Shown piece after piece: positions 34,979-44,010 of a DNA stretch of 64,000 nucleotides; within the stretch, counting starts at the first letter, position 1, and each line of letters opens with the position of its first letter. Source of the stretch: Litchfieldia salsa (GTDB taxonomy: Bacteria > Bacillota > Bacilli > Bacillales > Bacillaceae_L); the NCBI RefSeq assembly GCF_900104555.1, contig NZ_FNJU01000007.1:62001-126000 (forward strand), given 5' to 3'. The notes below the pieces were generated by a model. It was not told where the DNA came from. It did not search any database and worked only from the letters and a program-made list of their open reading frames with translations. The translations under genes and the position numbers were made by a program.

Positions 34979-36699
34979 GATACTTCTCCCTCCATTTGTT
35001 GCGAAATAAGAATTTCCTGATAGACTTGATTTGTTTTTGAGAGATATTCATGTGTACCTTTTCCAACCATTTGCCCTTCATCTAACACGATAATTTCGTC
35101 AGCATCCATGATCGAGTTAATTCGCTGGCCAACAATGATGACTGTAGCATTTAATTTTTCCTTCAACATACGTCTTAATTTCGCATCTGTTTTATAATCC
35201 AAAGCAGAGAAACTATCATCAAAGATAAAAATTTCAGGATTTCGAACAAGTGCGCGAGCAATTGATAGGCGTTGCTTTTGACCACCTGATAAATTAGAGC
35301 CAGCTTGATGAATCATCGTCTGAATCCCATTTTCTTTTTCCTGTACAAAGTCTATGGCCTGTGCAATCTCAAGCGCTTCGTAAATTTCTTCTTCGGTCGC
35401 TTCCTTTTTTCCAAAACGTATATTTTCTGCGATTGTACCAGTAAATAAAGAAGCTTTCTGCGGAACATAGCCAATTTTCTCACGTAATTGTTTCTGTGAC
35501 ATGTCTTTAACATCGACACCAGCGATCAGAATTCTCCCCTCTTCAGGGTCATAAAAACGTGGAATAAGCTGAATGAGTGTTGTTTTTCCAGAACCGGTAC
35601 TTCCTATAATTGCTGTTGTTTGTCCTGATCTTACTTCAAAGGAAATATTTAGGATTGCCGGTTTTTCTGCTCCTGTGTATCGGTATGTGACATTTTCAAA
35701 TTTAATGAGGCCTTCCTGTTCATTTTTCACATTCGGTTCAGTCGGGTCCTTTATAATTGCTTCCATCTGTAAAATCTCACTAATACGCTTTGCAGATGCC
35801 TGTGCCCTAGGAATCATCATAAAGGCAATCGATAACAAAATAAATGCCATAAAAATCATTAAAGCATATTGTAAAAAAGCCATCATATTCCCTACCTGCA
35901 TAACTCCTTTGTCAATTTGAATAGCTCCAAACCAGATTATTGCGATATTAGAAAAGCTAATGATGATTGACATTAATGGAAATAATAATGCCATCGTTTT
36001 GTTTACCTTGATTCCAGTATCTCGAAAATCCTCATTCGCTATGTTAAAACGTTTCTTTTCAAAGTTTACCTGATTAAATGCTCGAATGACTCGTATCCCA
36101 GTTAGGCCTTCACGGATAACTAGATTTAATCGATCTGTCTTCTTTTGCAACAAACCAAAAAGTGGGGTTGCTTTTTTGATTAGTAAACCGATTGCCAACA
36201 CGAGTATTGGAAGGGACACTAGAAAGATTATGCTTAAAGAAGGTTCCATCATGACAGCTAGGATAATCCCCCCCATAAGCATTAATGGAGCCCTCGTTGC
36301 CATACCTAGTATTAAGCTTATAGCATCTTGGACTTGTTTGATATCATTCGTTGTTCTCGTAATAAGAGAGGCGGTACCAATCTTATTTAGCTCTTCCATT
36401 GAGAAGCCTTCCACCTTAACAAATAATTCACGGCGGATATCTCTTGCAAAACTAACAGCCACATTGGATGTCAAATAGATACTCCCAATCGTTACACAAA
36501 TAGCCATTAAGCTAAGCACGATCATCCACCCGCCAGTCTTAATGATATAAGAGATATCAGAATTTACGATTCCAATATCTACAACGTTTGCCATTAGCGT
36601 AGGAATAAATAATTCAAACAAGATACCAGCTAATGTAAGTCCAACAATACCTAAGACTGACCATTTGTAAGGTTTAATAAATTTCAGTATGAACTTCAT
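34975..36699 (-). CDS. ABC exporter half-transporter, YfiB-like subunit
   Basis: A 574-residue ABC half-transporter, partner of the following gene. Six membrane segments are followed by an ATPase domain with Walker A GSTGSGKTT, a canonical signature LSGGQKQR, and Walker B IFIFDDSFSALD, where the catalytic glutamate is replaced by aspartate. The degenerate site is thus built from this Walker B and the partner's ISHGQ, the usual layout of asymmetric heterodimeric exporters. I chose the ATG at 36699 (MKFILKFIKPYKW), which sits inside the typical domain start; a TTG at 36735 would add 12 residues. A promoter-like pair is at 36778-36806. Confidence 0.92.
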   Translation of the reverse strand: MKFILKFIKPYKWSVLGIVGLTLAGILFELFIPTLMANVVDIGIVNSDISYIIKTGGWMIVLSLMAICVTIGSIYLTSNVAVSFARDIRRELFVKVEGFSMEELNKIGTASLITRTTNDIKQVQDAISLILGMATRAPLMLMGGIILAVMMEPSLSIIFLVSLPILVLAIGLLIKKATPLFGLLQKKTDRLNLVIREGLTGIRVIRAFNQVNFEKKRFNIANEDFRDTGIKVNKTMALLFPLMSIIISFSNIAIIWFGAIQIDKGVMQVGNMMAFLQYALMIFMAFILLSIAFMMIPRAQASAKRISEILQMEAIIKDPTEPNVKNEQEGLIKFENVTYRYTGAEKPAILNISFEVRSGQTTAIIGSTGSGKTTLIQLIPRFYDPEEGRILIAGVDVKDMSQKQLREKIGYVPQKASLFTGTIAENIRFGKKEATEEEIYEALEIAQAIDFVQEKENGIQTMIHQAGSNLSGGQKQRLSIARALVRNPEIFIFDDSFSALDYKTDAKLRRMLKEKLNATVIIVGQRINSIMDADEIIVLDEGQMVGKGTHEYLSKTNQVYQEILISQQMEGEVS

Positions 36700-36777
36700 C
36701 GAAAACCACTCTTTTCTTATGCTTTTACTTAACAAAACTTATTTACAAGTTCTATTTTAACCTTATTCAAATTATAA

Positions 36778-36806
36778 ATATGGTAATTTGGTATAGTTTT
36801 TTGTAA
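36778..36806 (-). promoter_or_regulatory. Promoter-like element of the ABC exporter
   Basis: On the minus strand TTACAA (36806-36801), 17 bp and CCATAT (36783-36778), about 75 bp before the YfiB-like start. The same TTACAA-N17-CCATAW layout precedes the GH1 gene. Confidence 0.4.
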
Positions 36807-36831
36807 TATTATAAGGCCAAATAAATTAAAA

Positions 36832-36865
36832 CTGCCTCTTCCTATAGGATAAAAGGAAAAGGCAG
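36832..36865 (-). terminator. Intrinsic terminator after the GH43 gene
   Basis: CTGCCTCTTCC and GGAAAAGGCAG form an 11 bp stem (one mismatch) just past the GH43 stop, followed by TTTTAATTTATTT on the minus strand. Confidence 0.75.
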
Positions 36866-36874
36866 CATACTGCT

Positions 36875-38734
36875 TTATAGAGTAGTATTATTAAATTCTT
36901 CCACTTTCATTATTTCGCCTTCTGTTATTCCCTGTTCATTAAAAGAATCCACTCTTACATATACAGGCTGAGCTTTTATTAAGGCACCTATTGTTACTTC
37001 ATTACTGCCTAAAACCATATAACTATGGTACAGTTTATCTGGTGCAAAGCCCCAAAGGACATTGTAACCAACTGCACCTATATCTTTCCATTCCACTGAA
37101 AGATCGAGTTCACTTTGGCGTTCTAATTTAACACCTGTTGCTTGTTTAGGTAGTTCCCCCTCACCTTTACCAAACACTCTTAGGCCAGAAATACAGGCAT
37201 TCTGATTATAAGGAAGTTCCTTCACCGTACATCTTATATATCGCACTTTAAGCCCACCCTCTTTTACAATTAGGTCATGCGATAAATCTGTCTTGGCATC
37301 CTCCTTATTTTCAATAACGAAATATTCTTTCCCGTCCAGTGAACCTTCTACCAACCATCTTGTAAAATGTTGACGTTCATCTATATATCTTATCATCGTT
37401 CCTTCACCCTGAAGGGTCGCACCCTCTGGAAGAGTTAGATTCATTAGATCATCTGCAAAATTTAGTTGAATCGCACGAACATCACAGTTTTGCTGAAGAT
37501 CGACTTCAAGCCATTCTCCAGACTTATTTGAATCTGCTTTCCACCAGGTTTGAACATTCTCATCAGTCACATTCAAAGCATCTTTCCCCTCGATAAATGA
37601 TGAAGCAGTCACTGGTTTACGATAGGAAAGTAGCATCCACTCTGGGTTACTCCATGGGTCCATCTTTCCCTGTTCAATCTTCATTGGCCAATCACCATAT
37701 CGTTGATTGCAGAATAACTCTCCATCTTCGTCAAACCCTGCTGTCCAAAGTCCTATGCGTCTTTCAAAATTATGATTGACTGAAATTCTCATCGTTGAAG
37801 CATGCCAAAGATTGCCGAATTTATCTTCCATTGTGGACCCATGCCCCGCTCCTGGCATAAACCCACCTGGTTTATAAGAGTATGGATTATTCTTAGCCAG
37901 TTTAAATGGACCGAGCGGACGATCAGAAACATACACACCATCTGCATATACATTGTATTGTGTACCGGGACAAGAATACTGCAAATAGTATTTCCCGTTA
38001 TGTTTATCCACCCAGGCTCCCTCAATGTATGGATTGTCATTACTCAGATACATCCGTAAAGTAGTAATCTGTTCTTCTGTAATATCTGGCATCTTCTTGA
38101 CATAGGCTTGAACCTTTGACTCTAGTTCTACTTCTGAAACCTTAGGTTTAATATGATTCTCCCCTATTCTTTCAAAGCCAAGTTCCTTTGGGTTCCCAAA
38201 AATAAGCTCAATTGGACTGGTTTTTGGTTTCATATCATCAGGATCAAGTTCTACGCCATATAAAGGGGCTACATTTGAACAGCCCCAATAAAAATAGATT
38301 TTACCATCGTCATCAACGAATAGATTTGGATCCCAGAATGGAAATGTTCCCTCTATCTCTTCAAATTTACCGTTTATAGGGTCATTAGTTCGATAGAATG
38401 AACAGTTGCTGTGATTTTTTGATGCGGAAAAATAGATATACTCACCGATCACTCTTACATCCGGAGCATAATCATAGACTGGTACATTAGTTAACTCATG
38501 AAACTCCCAATCAGTTAGATTATCACTACTAAGAAAGCCAGTAGTCATTGACGGAAAAAGAAAATATATCCCCTTATATAAAATTAAGGATGGATCTGCA
38601 GCCTCTCTTGCAACGGCGTTTCTTCCCCCTTGAAGAGAGTAAAACTGATATTTATACTCCATATTAATAGGGTTACAAACATAACTCATCCTTAAATCAT
38701 CCCTTTCATCAATTGATTTAGTTTTTATAATCAA
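36875..38734 (-). CDS. Glycoside hydrolase family 43 with discoidin-like and Fn3 C-terminal domains
   Basis: A 619-residue cytoplasmic enzyme with a five-bladed propeller (about 25-365). The three catalytic acids of GH43 are visible: D47 in REAADPSL (base), D135 in FPFWDPNLF (pKa modulator) and E238 in YIEGAW (acid). A discoidin/CBM32-like domain (about 375-525, ALNVTDENVQTWWKAD...GEWLEVDLQQ) and an Fn3-like domain (530-615) follow. The frame opens with a TTG at 38734 that overlaps the stop of the GH2 gene (TTGA); an alternative ATG at 38689 (MSYVCNPINM) after AAAGGGATGATTTAAGG is equally plausible. It is the third gene of the GH1-GH2-GH43 operon and probably removes arabinose, xylose or galactose side groups; specificity is open. 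Confidence 0.88.
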   Translation of the reverse strand: MIIKTKSIDERDDLRMSYVCNPINMEYKYQFYSLQGGRNAVAREAADPSLILYKGIYFLFPSMTTGFLSSDNLTDWEFHELTNVPVYDYAPDVRVIGEYIYFSASKNHSNCSFYRTNDPINGKFEEIEGTFPFWDPNLFVDDDGKIYFYWGCSNVAPLYGVELDPDDMKPKTSPIELIFGNPKELGFERIGENHIKPKVSEVELESKVQAYVKKMPDITEEQITTLRMYLSNDNPYIEGAWVDKHNGKYYLQYSCPGTQYNVYADGVYVSDRPLGPFKLAKNNPYSYKPGGFMPGAGHGSTMEDKFGNLWHASTMRISVNHNFERRIGLWTAGFDEDGELFCNQRYGDWPMKIEQGKMDPWSNPEWMLLSYRKPVTASSFIEGKDALNVTDENVQTWWKADSNKSGEWLEVDLQQNCDVRAIQLNFADDLMNLTLPEGATLQGEGTMIRYIDERQHFTRWLVEGSLDGKEYFVIENKEDAKTDLSHDLIVKEGGLKVRYIRCTVKELPYNQNACISGLRVFGKGEGELPKQATGVKLERQSELDLSVEWKDIGAVGYNVLWGFAPDKLYHSYMVLGSNEVTIGALIKAQPVYVRVDSFNEQGITEGEIMKVEEFNNTTL

Positions 38735-41235
38735 AATCCTGTATATTGCTCTATCTTGTTTTGATGTTCAAAAGCTGTCGTCGCTTCACTTCTTTTCACA
38801 GGTATTTCAATAGATGCCGTGCAAAATTCTTCCATACTTACAGTTAAAGTTGCTGTCCCTTCTGCGTAGCCCGCTCTAACAATAGCTAGTAATCTACCTT
38901 TATAAGAGGTGAATTCACCTTTTGTATAGTTTTCTGAAGTTTTCGGATTGCTTGAACCAAATGCTGAAAGGGTTGCCGAGCCATCTACTTTACCTTCACA
39001 TTTAATTTCAGCTGTTGGAACTAATCTACCCGCTTCATCCACAACTTCAATAACTGCGTGAACGAGTGACTGCCCATCAGCAGTTAGTTCCTTCTTATCA
39101 GAAACAATTCGAATGCCACTAGGTTTCCCAGCTGTAGTCAAGATGTCAGATGAAACCTTCTTTCCGTCTTTATAACTTATAGCTTCTAAAGTTCCGGGCT
39201 CAAACACAAGCTCAAACTTTGCTGTTAAACGATTTGCCTTACCTGATGGCTTTCTTCCAAGGCTTCTGCCGTTCAAAATAAGTTCAACTTCTTCAGCAGC
39301 TGAATATACATCAACCATGACAGGCTTACCTTCGTATCCTGGCCAACTCCAAGAGTTTTCACAGTTTGGCCATGCAAAGCGACCGATGACTTCTATTTTT
39401 CCATGTTTTTTAGGATGATGTGTTGCGATGAAGGTCTCATCGGAGCCCCATAGGATTTTTCGGTATGCTAACTGAGGACGTGCAAACCCACATAAATCGA
39501 TGTCAGCCCCGCCTTCAGTACGCCATGGGTACTCTGCAACATGAAGCTTTTTATATGCTTCGGTAGCATCTTCCTCGGTTTCATAAACATCTTGTCTACC
39601 AAGTCCCGCTTCCCCTAAGTAGTCAAAACTTGTCCAAACAAAGTCTCCAATCACATGTGAGAAACGTTCTAGATCATTCCAATAATCAAACATTTCTATC
39701 GGTTTACTTTCCGTACTACAAATAACTCGATTCGGAAATTTCTTGATTGATTCTTCATATTGATAATTCAAGTAATTATAACCGACAACATCGAGTGGAG
39801 CAGCAAAGGCTTCTGTGTAATCTGCCCAAATACTTTTACCAAAGTCCCCATCTAAATTGCTGATTCCGCCGCCACGATTATTCGAGTTTTTCATCAGGTC
39901 TTGGAAAAATTTCAGCTGGTCGCCATCCTCAAGTCCATTGAAAAATGATGGGATGGAATTCGTAATCGGGCGTGTAGGATCAACCTCACGTGCAAAGGAA
40001 GCCAGCTTAGCAGCCCAATGATATCCGTTTGATAATCCACCACGCTCAGGAACTTCATTCCCGGTTGACCACATGATAACAGAAGGGTGATTCCGATCAC
40101 GCAACATAAACGCTTCCATATCACCCTTCCAATCCTGCTCAAAGTACAAGCTGTAATCATGGGTGTTTTTCTCCATTGTCCAAACGTCGAATGCCTCATT
40201 AATCACAACCAAACCTAAGCGATCACATGCATCCAACATATCCTTTGACATCGGATTATGTGCAAATCGAATCGCATTAAACCCGTTATCCTTGTGAATT
40301 TTCATTTTGCGATATTCACTATCCTTAAAAGAGGCTGCACCTAAAATTCCATTATCATGATGAACACAGCCTCCTCTTAGTTTGACAGTTCGACCATTTA
40401 GCATAAATCCATTTTTTGTATCGACCGAAATCGTCCTAATTCCAAATGTTATGCTTTCACTATCGATTAAAGTTTCCTTATCAGTTAATTGCGCAGTTAT
40501 TTTATATAGATTTGGAGAATCGATATCCCAAAGCTCTGCATCTTCTACAGCAATCTTAACTTGGCCAACTGCTTTTTCTCCCGCAGGCACATGAACTTTA
40601 ACCCTACCAATTCCCGCTGTTTCACCATAGGTTTCCTTTGCTAGTGTAATATCAACCCAAAGATTCGTATCTTCACCTGTATGGTTTTCAACCGTCGTTT
40701 CAACCAAAACAAAAGCAGTACCATTCACTACATGGGAGGTATGAGCGTATATCCCCCATGGTGCAATATGCAGCTTTGGTGCAGTAAGTAAATCAACATG
40801 ACGATATATACCAGATCCAGAATACCAACGACCATTAGGTTGTGCTTCATTGTTAACGATAACAGCCAGTCGGTTTGGTTCACCCGGCTTGAGATAAGGG
40901 GTCAAATCTGCATGAAACGGCGAATATCCATAATGATGTCGCTTAATGACATGCCCATTTAACATAACAGTTGGGTTCATATATACTCCATCAAATTCCA
41001 CTAGCACTCTTTTATTCTTGTAATCTTCCGGGATCTCTAACTTCTTGGTATACGTTCCAATTCCTCCACCATAATAGCCTGTATTTTGTCCTCCTGGTGC
41101 TTCTGGAAAGGTATCTGTTTCAATCGTAAAATCATGTGGTAGATTCACCATTTTTCCTGGCTGACCGTAACCAGGTATCATAAAAGGCTTACCATTTATA
41201 AATTCCCAAGCTTTATCAATGTTTTTCCTTTTCAT
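38731..41235 (-). CDS. Glycoside hydrolase family 2 beta-galactosidase-like enzyme
   Basis: An 834-residue cytoplasmic GH2 enzyme. Sugar-binding domain (1-150), immunoglobulin-like domain (165-265), TIM barrel (about 270-590), then additional immunoglobulin-like domains, including one of the DUF4982 type (FAWPNCENSWSWPGYEGKPVMVDVYSAAEEVELILNGRSLG) and a BIG-type domain at the C-terminus. The general acid/base is E394 in STGNEVPE and the nucleophile is E509 in CSTESKP. The ATG follows AAGGGAGCTATAAC. It starts 12 bp after the GH1 gene and overlaps the GH43 gene, so the three are cotranscribed. It is paralogous to the GH2 at 48792-51158. Confidence 0.92.
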   Translation of the reverse strand: MKRKNIDKAWEFINGKPFMIPGYGQPGKMVNLPHDFTIETDTFPEAPGGQNTGYYGGGIGTYTKKLEIPEDYKNKRVLVEFDGVYMNPTVMLNGHVIKRHHYGYSPFHADLTPYLKPGEPNRLAVIVNNEAQPNGRWYSGSGIYRHVDLLTAPKLHIAPWGIYAHTSHVVNGTAFVLVETTVENHTGEDTNLWVDITLAKETYGETAGIGRVKVHVPAGEKAVGQVKIAVEDAELWDIDSPNLYKITAQLTDKETLIDSESITFGIRTISVDTKNGFMLNGRTVKLRGGCVHHDNGILGAASFKDSEYRKMKIHKDNGFNAIRFAHNPMSKDMLDACDRLGLVVINEAFDVWTMEKNTHDYSLYFEQDWKGDMEAFMLRDRNHPSVIMWSTGNEVPERGGLSNGYHWAAKLASFAREVDPTRPITNSIPSFFNGLEDGDQLKFFQDLMKNSNNRGGGISNLDGDFGKSIWADYTEAFAAPLDVVGYNYLNYQYEESIKKFPNRVICSTESKPIEMFDYWNDLERFSHVIGDFVWTSFDYLGEAGLGRQDVYETEEDATEAYKKLHVAEYPWRTEGGADIDLCGFARPQLAYRKILWGSDETFIATHHPKKHGKIEVIGRFAWPNCENSWSWPGYEGKPVMVDVYSAAEEVELILNGRSLGRKPSGKANRLTAKFELVFEPGTLEAISYKDGKKVSSDILTTAGKPSGIRIVSDKKELTADGQSLVHAVIEVVDEAGRLVPTAEIKCEGKVDGSATLSAFGSSNPKTSENYTKGEFTSYKGRLLAIVRAGYAEGTATLTVSMEEFCTASIEIPVKRSEATTAFEHQNKIEQYTGF

Positions 41236-41247
41236 GTTATAGCTCCC

Positions 41248-42552
41248 TTACTCTTGTATTTGCACTAACCCCCTGTTTTTTATACTGCCTAAAAATGATA
41301 GACTTTCCTTTGGATAGCGGGTTTGTGTCGAACGATCAACTGCAATTAATCCAAAAGTTTGGGCATAACCTAACTGCCATTCAAAATTATCAAGTAAGGA
41401 CCAGTGCGTATAGCCGATTACATCAATTCCTTCTTCTATGCATTGGTGTACACCAGTCAGAGCACGGTCAATAAACTCTACCCTTTCCTCATCCTGATCA
41501 GTAGAAATACCATTTTCCGTCACAATAATCGGTTTATTCCAGTGCTTGGAAACAAATCGAAGTACATTTCCCAATGCTTCTGGATAATATTCATAACCCA
41601 TTTTTGTCAATCTCGTATTTTCATTATTTGAAACAATTCCATCCGGGCCATGGATTTTTCGGGAGTAATTTTGAACTCCCAGAAAATCATCATTTTGGAG
41701 ATATGGTAAATACTCAAGAAAATCCTCATACTGTTCTTGTTCTACAAATTTTTCACCACCTGGTAGCGCTTGATGATCATAAAGTGAAAAGGTAATGCCA
41801 ACCTGAATATCTGGATTTGTCGTTTTAATTTCTTCTCTTGCTTTTTCATGGCATTTCATAATAATACGTTCACCATTTTGCGTCTTTGGAGAAAGGAATG
41901 AATGTACATTTCTTGGATCAATTCCAAATGCCTCACCCAACGCACGGTAATAGGTTTGCATTTTCGCTTTCATGTCATCCATATTAAGTCCAACCTGGAC
42001 CTCTGTACTATTTGCAGAATCATTTTTTTGTACAGCCTGCATTTTTTTCATGATTTTCGCAATTTGCTTACCCATATTCGCTTCATTAATCGTACAGATA
42101 TAAGGGATTAGGTCACCCAATTCTTCAGTAACATATTTACAGTAATTACCGAAGTATTCAATCGTTGTTTCACTTTCCCAACCACCCTCGGAGATTAACC
42201 ATTTCGGTGAAGAAAAATGATGCATTGTCACAATAGGAGTGACATTTTTTTGATGGCAAAATTCAAGTACCTCTCTGTAATGTTCAATTTGGTGCTTGTC
42301 AAATTCCCCTTTCGTTGGCTCAATTCGTGCCCACTCGATTGAAAATCGGTAGGTATTACAGCCTGCATCAACAAGTAGTTGTATGTCTTCTTTGTATCTA
42401 TTGTAGTGATCAACAGCATCTAGAGACGGCTCTTTATACATTGTTCCCGGAATATGCTCCATTGTCCAAAAGTCACTATGTACATTATTGCCTTCAACTT
42501 GATGTGCCGCAGTTGCAGCACCGATCATAAACTCACTTTTAAATTTTTTCAT
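41248..42552 (-). CDS. Glycoside hydrolase family 1 (beta-glucosidase-like)
   Basis: A 434-residue TIM-barrel beta-glycosidase, first gene of the GH1-GH2-GH43 operon. The nucleophile is E346 in IVTENG and the acid/base is E157. The acid/base motif is CTINEANM rather than the usual TxNEP, so the proline after the glutamate is alanine. It is slightly shorter than the usual 450-480. The ATG at 42552 (MKKFKSEFMIGAATAAHQVEG) follows AAAGGAAGATTGACA; a TTG two codons upstream is less likely. A cre-like site lies 40 bp upstream. There is no signal peptide and no phosphate-binding loop evident, so it probably acts on unphosphorylated imported oligosaccharides. Confidence 0.9.
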   Translation of the reverse strand: MKKFKSEFMIGAATAAHQVEGNNVHSDFWTMEHIPGTMYKEPSLDAVDHYNRYKEDIQLLVDAGCNTYRFSIEWARIEPTKGEFDKHQIEHYREVLEFCHQKNVTPIVTMHHFSSPKWLISEGGWESETTIEYFGNYCKYVTEELGDLIPYICTINEANMGKQIAKIMKKMQAVQKNDSANSTEVQVGLNMDDMKAKMQTYYRALGEAFGIDPRNVHSFLSPKTQNGERIIMKCHEKAREEIKTTNPDIQVGITFSLYDHQALPGGEKFVEQEQYEDFLEYLPYLQNDDFLGVQNYSRKIHGPDGIVSNNENTRLTKMGYEYYPEALGNVLRFVSKHWNKPIIVTENGISTDQDEERVEFIDRALTGVHQCIEEGIDVIGYTHWSLLDNFEWQLGYAQTFGLIAVDRSTQTRYPKESLSFLGSIKNRGLVQIQE

Positions 42553-42590
42553 TGTCAATCTTCCTTTCAGACTCGGAATGTAAAATAAAT

Positions 42591-42604
42591 AGAAAATGCT
42601 TTCA
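42591..42604 (-). promoter_or_regulatory. cre-like CcpA site in the leader of the GH1 operon
   Basis: AGAAAATGCTTTCA matches 12 of 14 cre positions. It lies about 30 bp downstream of the predicted transcription start, a position suited to roadblock repression. Confidence 0.5.
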
Positions 42605-42633
42605 AAATAATCCTATCACTCTATTAAAAATCT

Positions 42634-42662
42634 TTATGGTATTTATGTATTTTTTTTTGTAA
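42634..42662 (-). promoter_or_regulatory. Promoter-like element of the GH1 operon
   Basis: TTACAA (42662-42657), 17 bp and CCATAA (42639-42634) on the minus strand, about 80 bp before the GH1 start, followed by the cre-like site. The weak -10 fits activator dependence, perhaps on the divergent AraC regulator. Confidence 0.4.
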
Positions 42663-42717
42663 AATAAGTATTATACTTAGAATTTCACCTCATCTTTATG
42701 AAGGAAGGTGTAAACCG

Positions 42718-43956
42718 ATGAGCTCTCACATTGAAACAACTAAAAAGATATGTGACCTTGTAGCAGAAACATTTGATTTATCAGTTATATTCATCGACCC
42801 AGCTTGGAAAATCGTTCATGAAAGCCTGACAAATCGAGCTTTAAATCCTCTTTATGCGAATCAAAAACAAAGGTTTTTTAATCCATTACAATTTAACGCT
42901 ACTAACCAATTTGATTATCCCGTCATTACGAAATCGGCATTTTCGGAGAAGTTTATCATATGTAGTGTTTATCATAATAGATCCTTCGAAGGAACTGTTT
43001 TAGTCGGACCGTCTCTACCCAATCCAATATCAGATAAAGTTATAAGTGGATTAGTACATGATTCACGATCATTTTTCTCTCGTGAGGAAGTCTTCGAGTA
43101 TTATAAGTCAATTCCGATTATTGAAACTAAAAAACTAATAAACATTAGTACAATCATCTTTCAGATGTTTAACCATGTATTGCTCTCTCCAAAGACAGTT
43201 GAAGAGAAAAATAAAATGCATGTGGATCTGATCGACAAAATAGATAAAAATGAATTAGCCATTTCTGAAAATTTACAATTGAATCGGTTTCATGATCGAA
43301 TTTTTGAAAAGACGATGTTAGAGGTTGTGAAAGGAGGTAGAGTTGATGAAATAAAAAATCTTCCGAATAAGGAAGAAGAAGAATCAACTATTTTGTCCAA
43401 GTCTAGTTATATTCGTTCATTTAAAAATCATATAATAACTCTCATTACCCTAGCATCTAGGGCTTCAATCGAAGGGGGCGTACATGATGAAATTGCATTT
43501 GGTTTGCATGACCGATTTATCCTACAGGTAGAAGAATTAGATCGCCTGGATAAGATTAGACTATTGGCAAAGGAGATCCTTTATACTTTCACCGAAAAAG
43601 TTCGAGAAGCACAAAATGACCGCTATTCGAAAACAATTACCATATGCAGAGATTACATTTACAGGCATCTATACGAGGACATCTCTCATGATGATATAGC
43701 AAATAAGATTATGCTTAGCCCTAAATACCTTTCTGCCCTATTTAAGAAAGAAGTCGGGATAACGGTCAGTGAATATATTCAACTGACAAAAATTAATGAG
43801 GCCAAGAAGCTTCTCGCTTATACTAAAACACCAATATCTGAAATATGTACATTATTAAGCTTTAACGACCAAAGCTATTTTACGAAGGTTTTCAAAAAAG
43901 TGACTGGTGTTACCCCAAAGATTTATCGAGAAAAACATCATTTATTAGATACGTAA
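42718..43956 (+). CDS. AraC-family regulator with sensor domain, divergent to GH1 operon
   Basis: A 412-residue regulator. The N-terminal sensor region (about 1-135) carries VITKSAFSEKFIICSVYHNRSFEGTVLVGPSLPNP, alike in layout to the regulators at 18085 and 46160. The shared linker SRASIEGGVHDEIAFGLHDRF follows, then the AraC domain (about 312-408, SPKYLSALFKKEVGITVSEYIQLTKINEAKKLL). The ATG follows AAGGAAGGTGTAAACCG. It is divergent from the GH1-GH2-GH43 operon with 165 bp between starts and is very likely its activator. Ligand unknown, presumably a released sugar. Confidence 0.87.
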   Translation: MSSHIETTKKICDLVAETFDLSVIFIDPAWKIVHESLTNRALNPLYANQKQRFFNPLQFNATNQFDYPVITKSAFSEKFIICSVYHNRSFEGTVLVGPSLPNPISDKVISGLVHDSRSFFSREEVFEYYKSIPIIETKKLINISTIIFQMFNHVLLSPKTVEEKNKMHVDLIDKIDKNELAISENLQLNRFHDRIFEKTMLEVVKGGRVDEIKNLPNKEEEESTILSKSSYIRSFKNHIITLITLASRASIEGGVHDEIAFGLHDRFILQVEELDRLDKIRLLAKEILYTFTEKVREAQNDRYSKTITICRDYIYRHLYEDISHDDIANKIMLSPKYLSALFKKEVGITVSEYIQLTKINEAKKLLAYTKTPISEICTLLSFNDQSYFTKVFKKVTGVTPKIYREKHHLLDT

Positions 43957-43972
43957 GCTTATTAGTAGGTAT

Positions 43973-44008
43973 AAAAGGCATTCGATACAATGTATCAAAT
44001 GCCTTTTA
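43973..44008. terminator. Bidirectional terminator
   Basis: AAAAGGCATTCGATACA and TGTATCAAATGCCTTTT form a long stem (one mismatch) between the converging AraC and hydrolase genes, with T-runs on both sides. Confidence 0.85.
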
Positions 44009-44010
44009 CT

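Noticed and set aside
36086-36478. A 130-codon plus-strand frame within the YfiB-like gene
   Set aside because: It is antisense to a well-conserved transporter gene, lacks a ribosome site, and looks like a codon-bias shadow.
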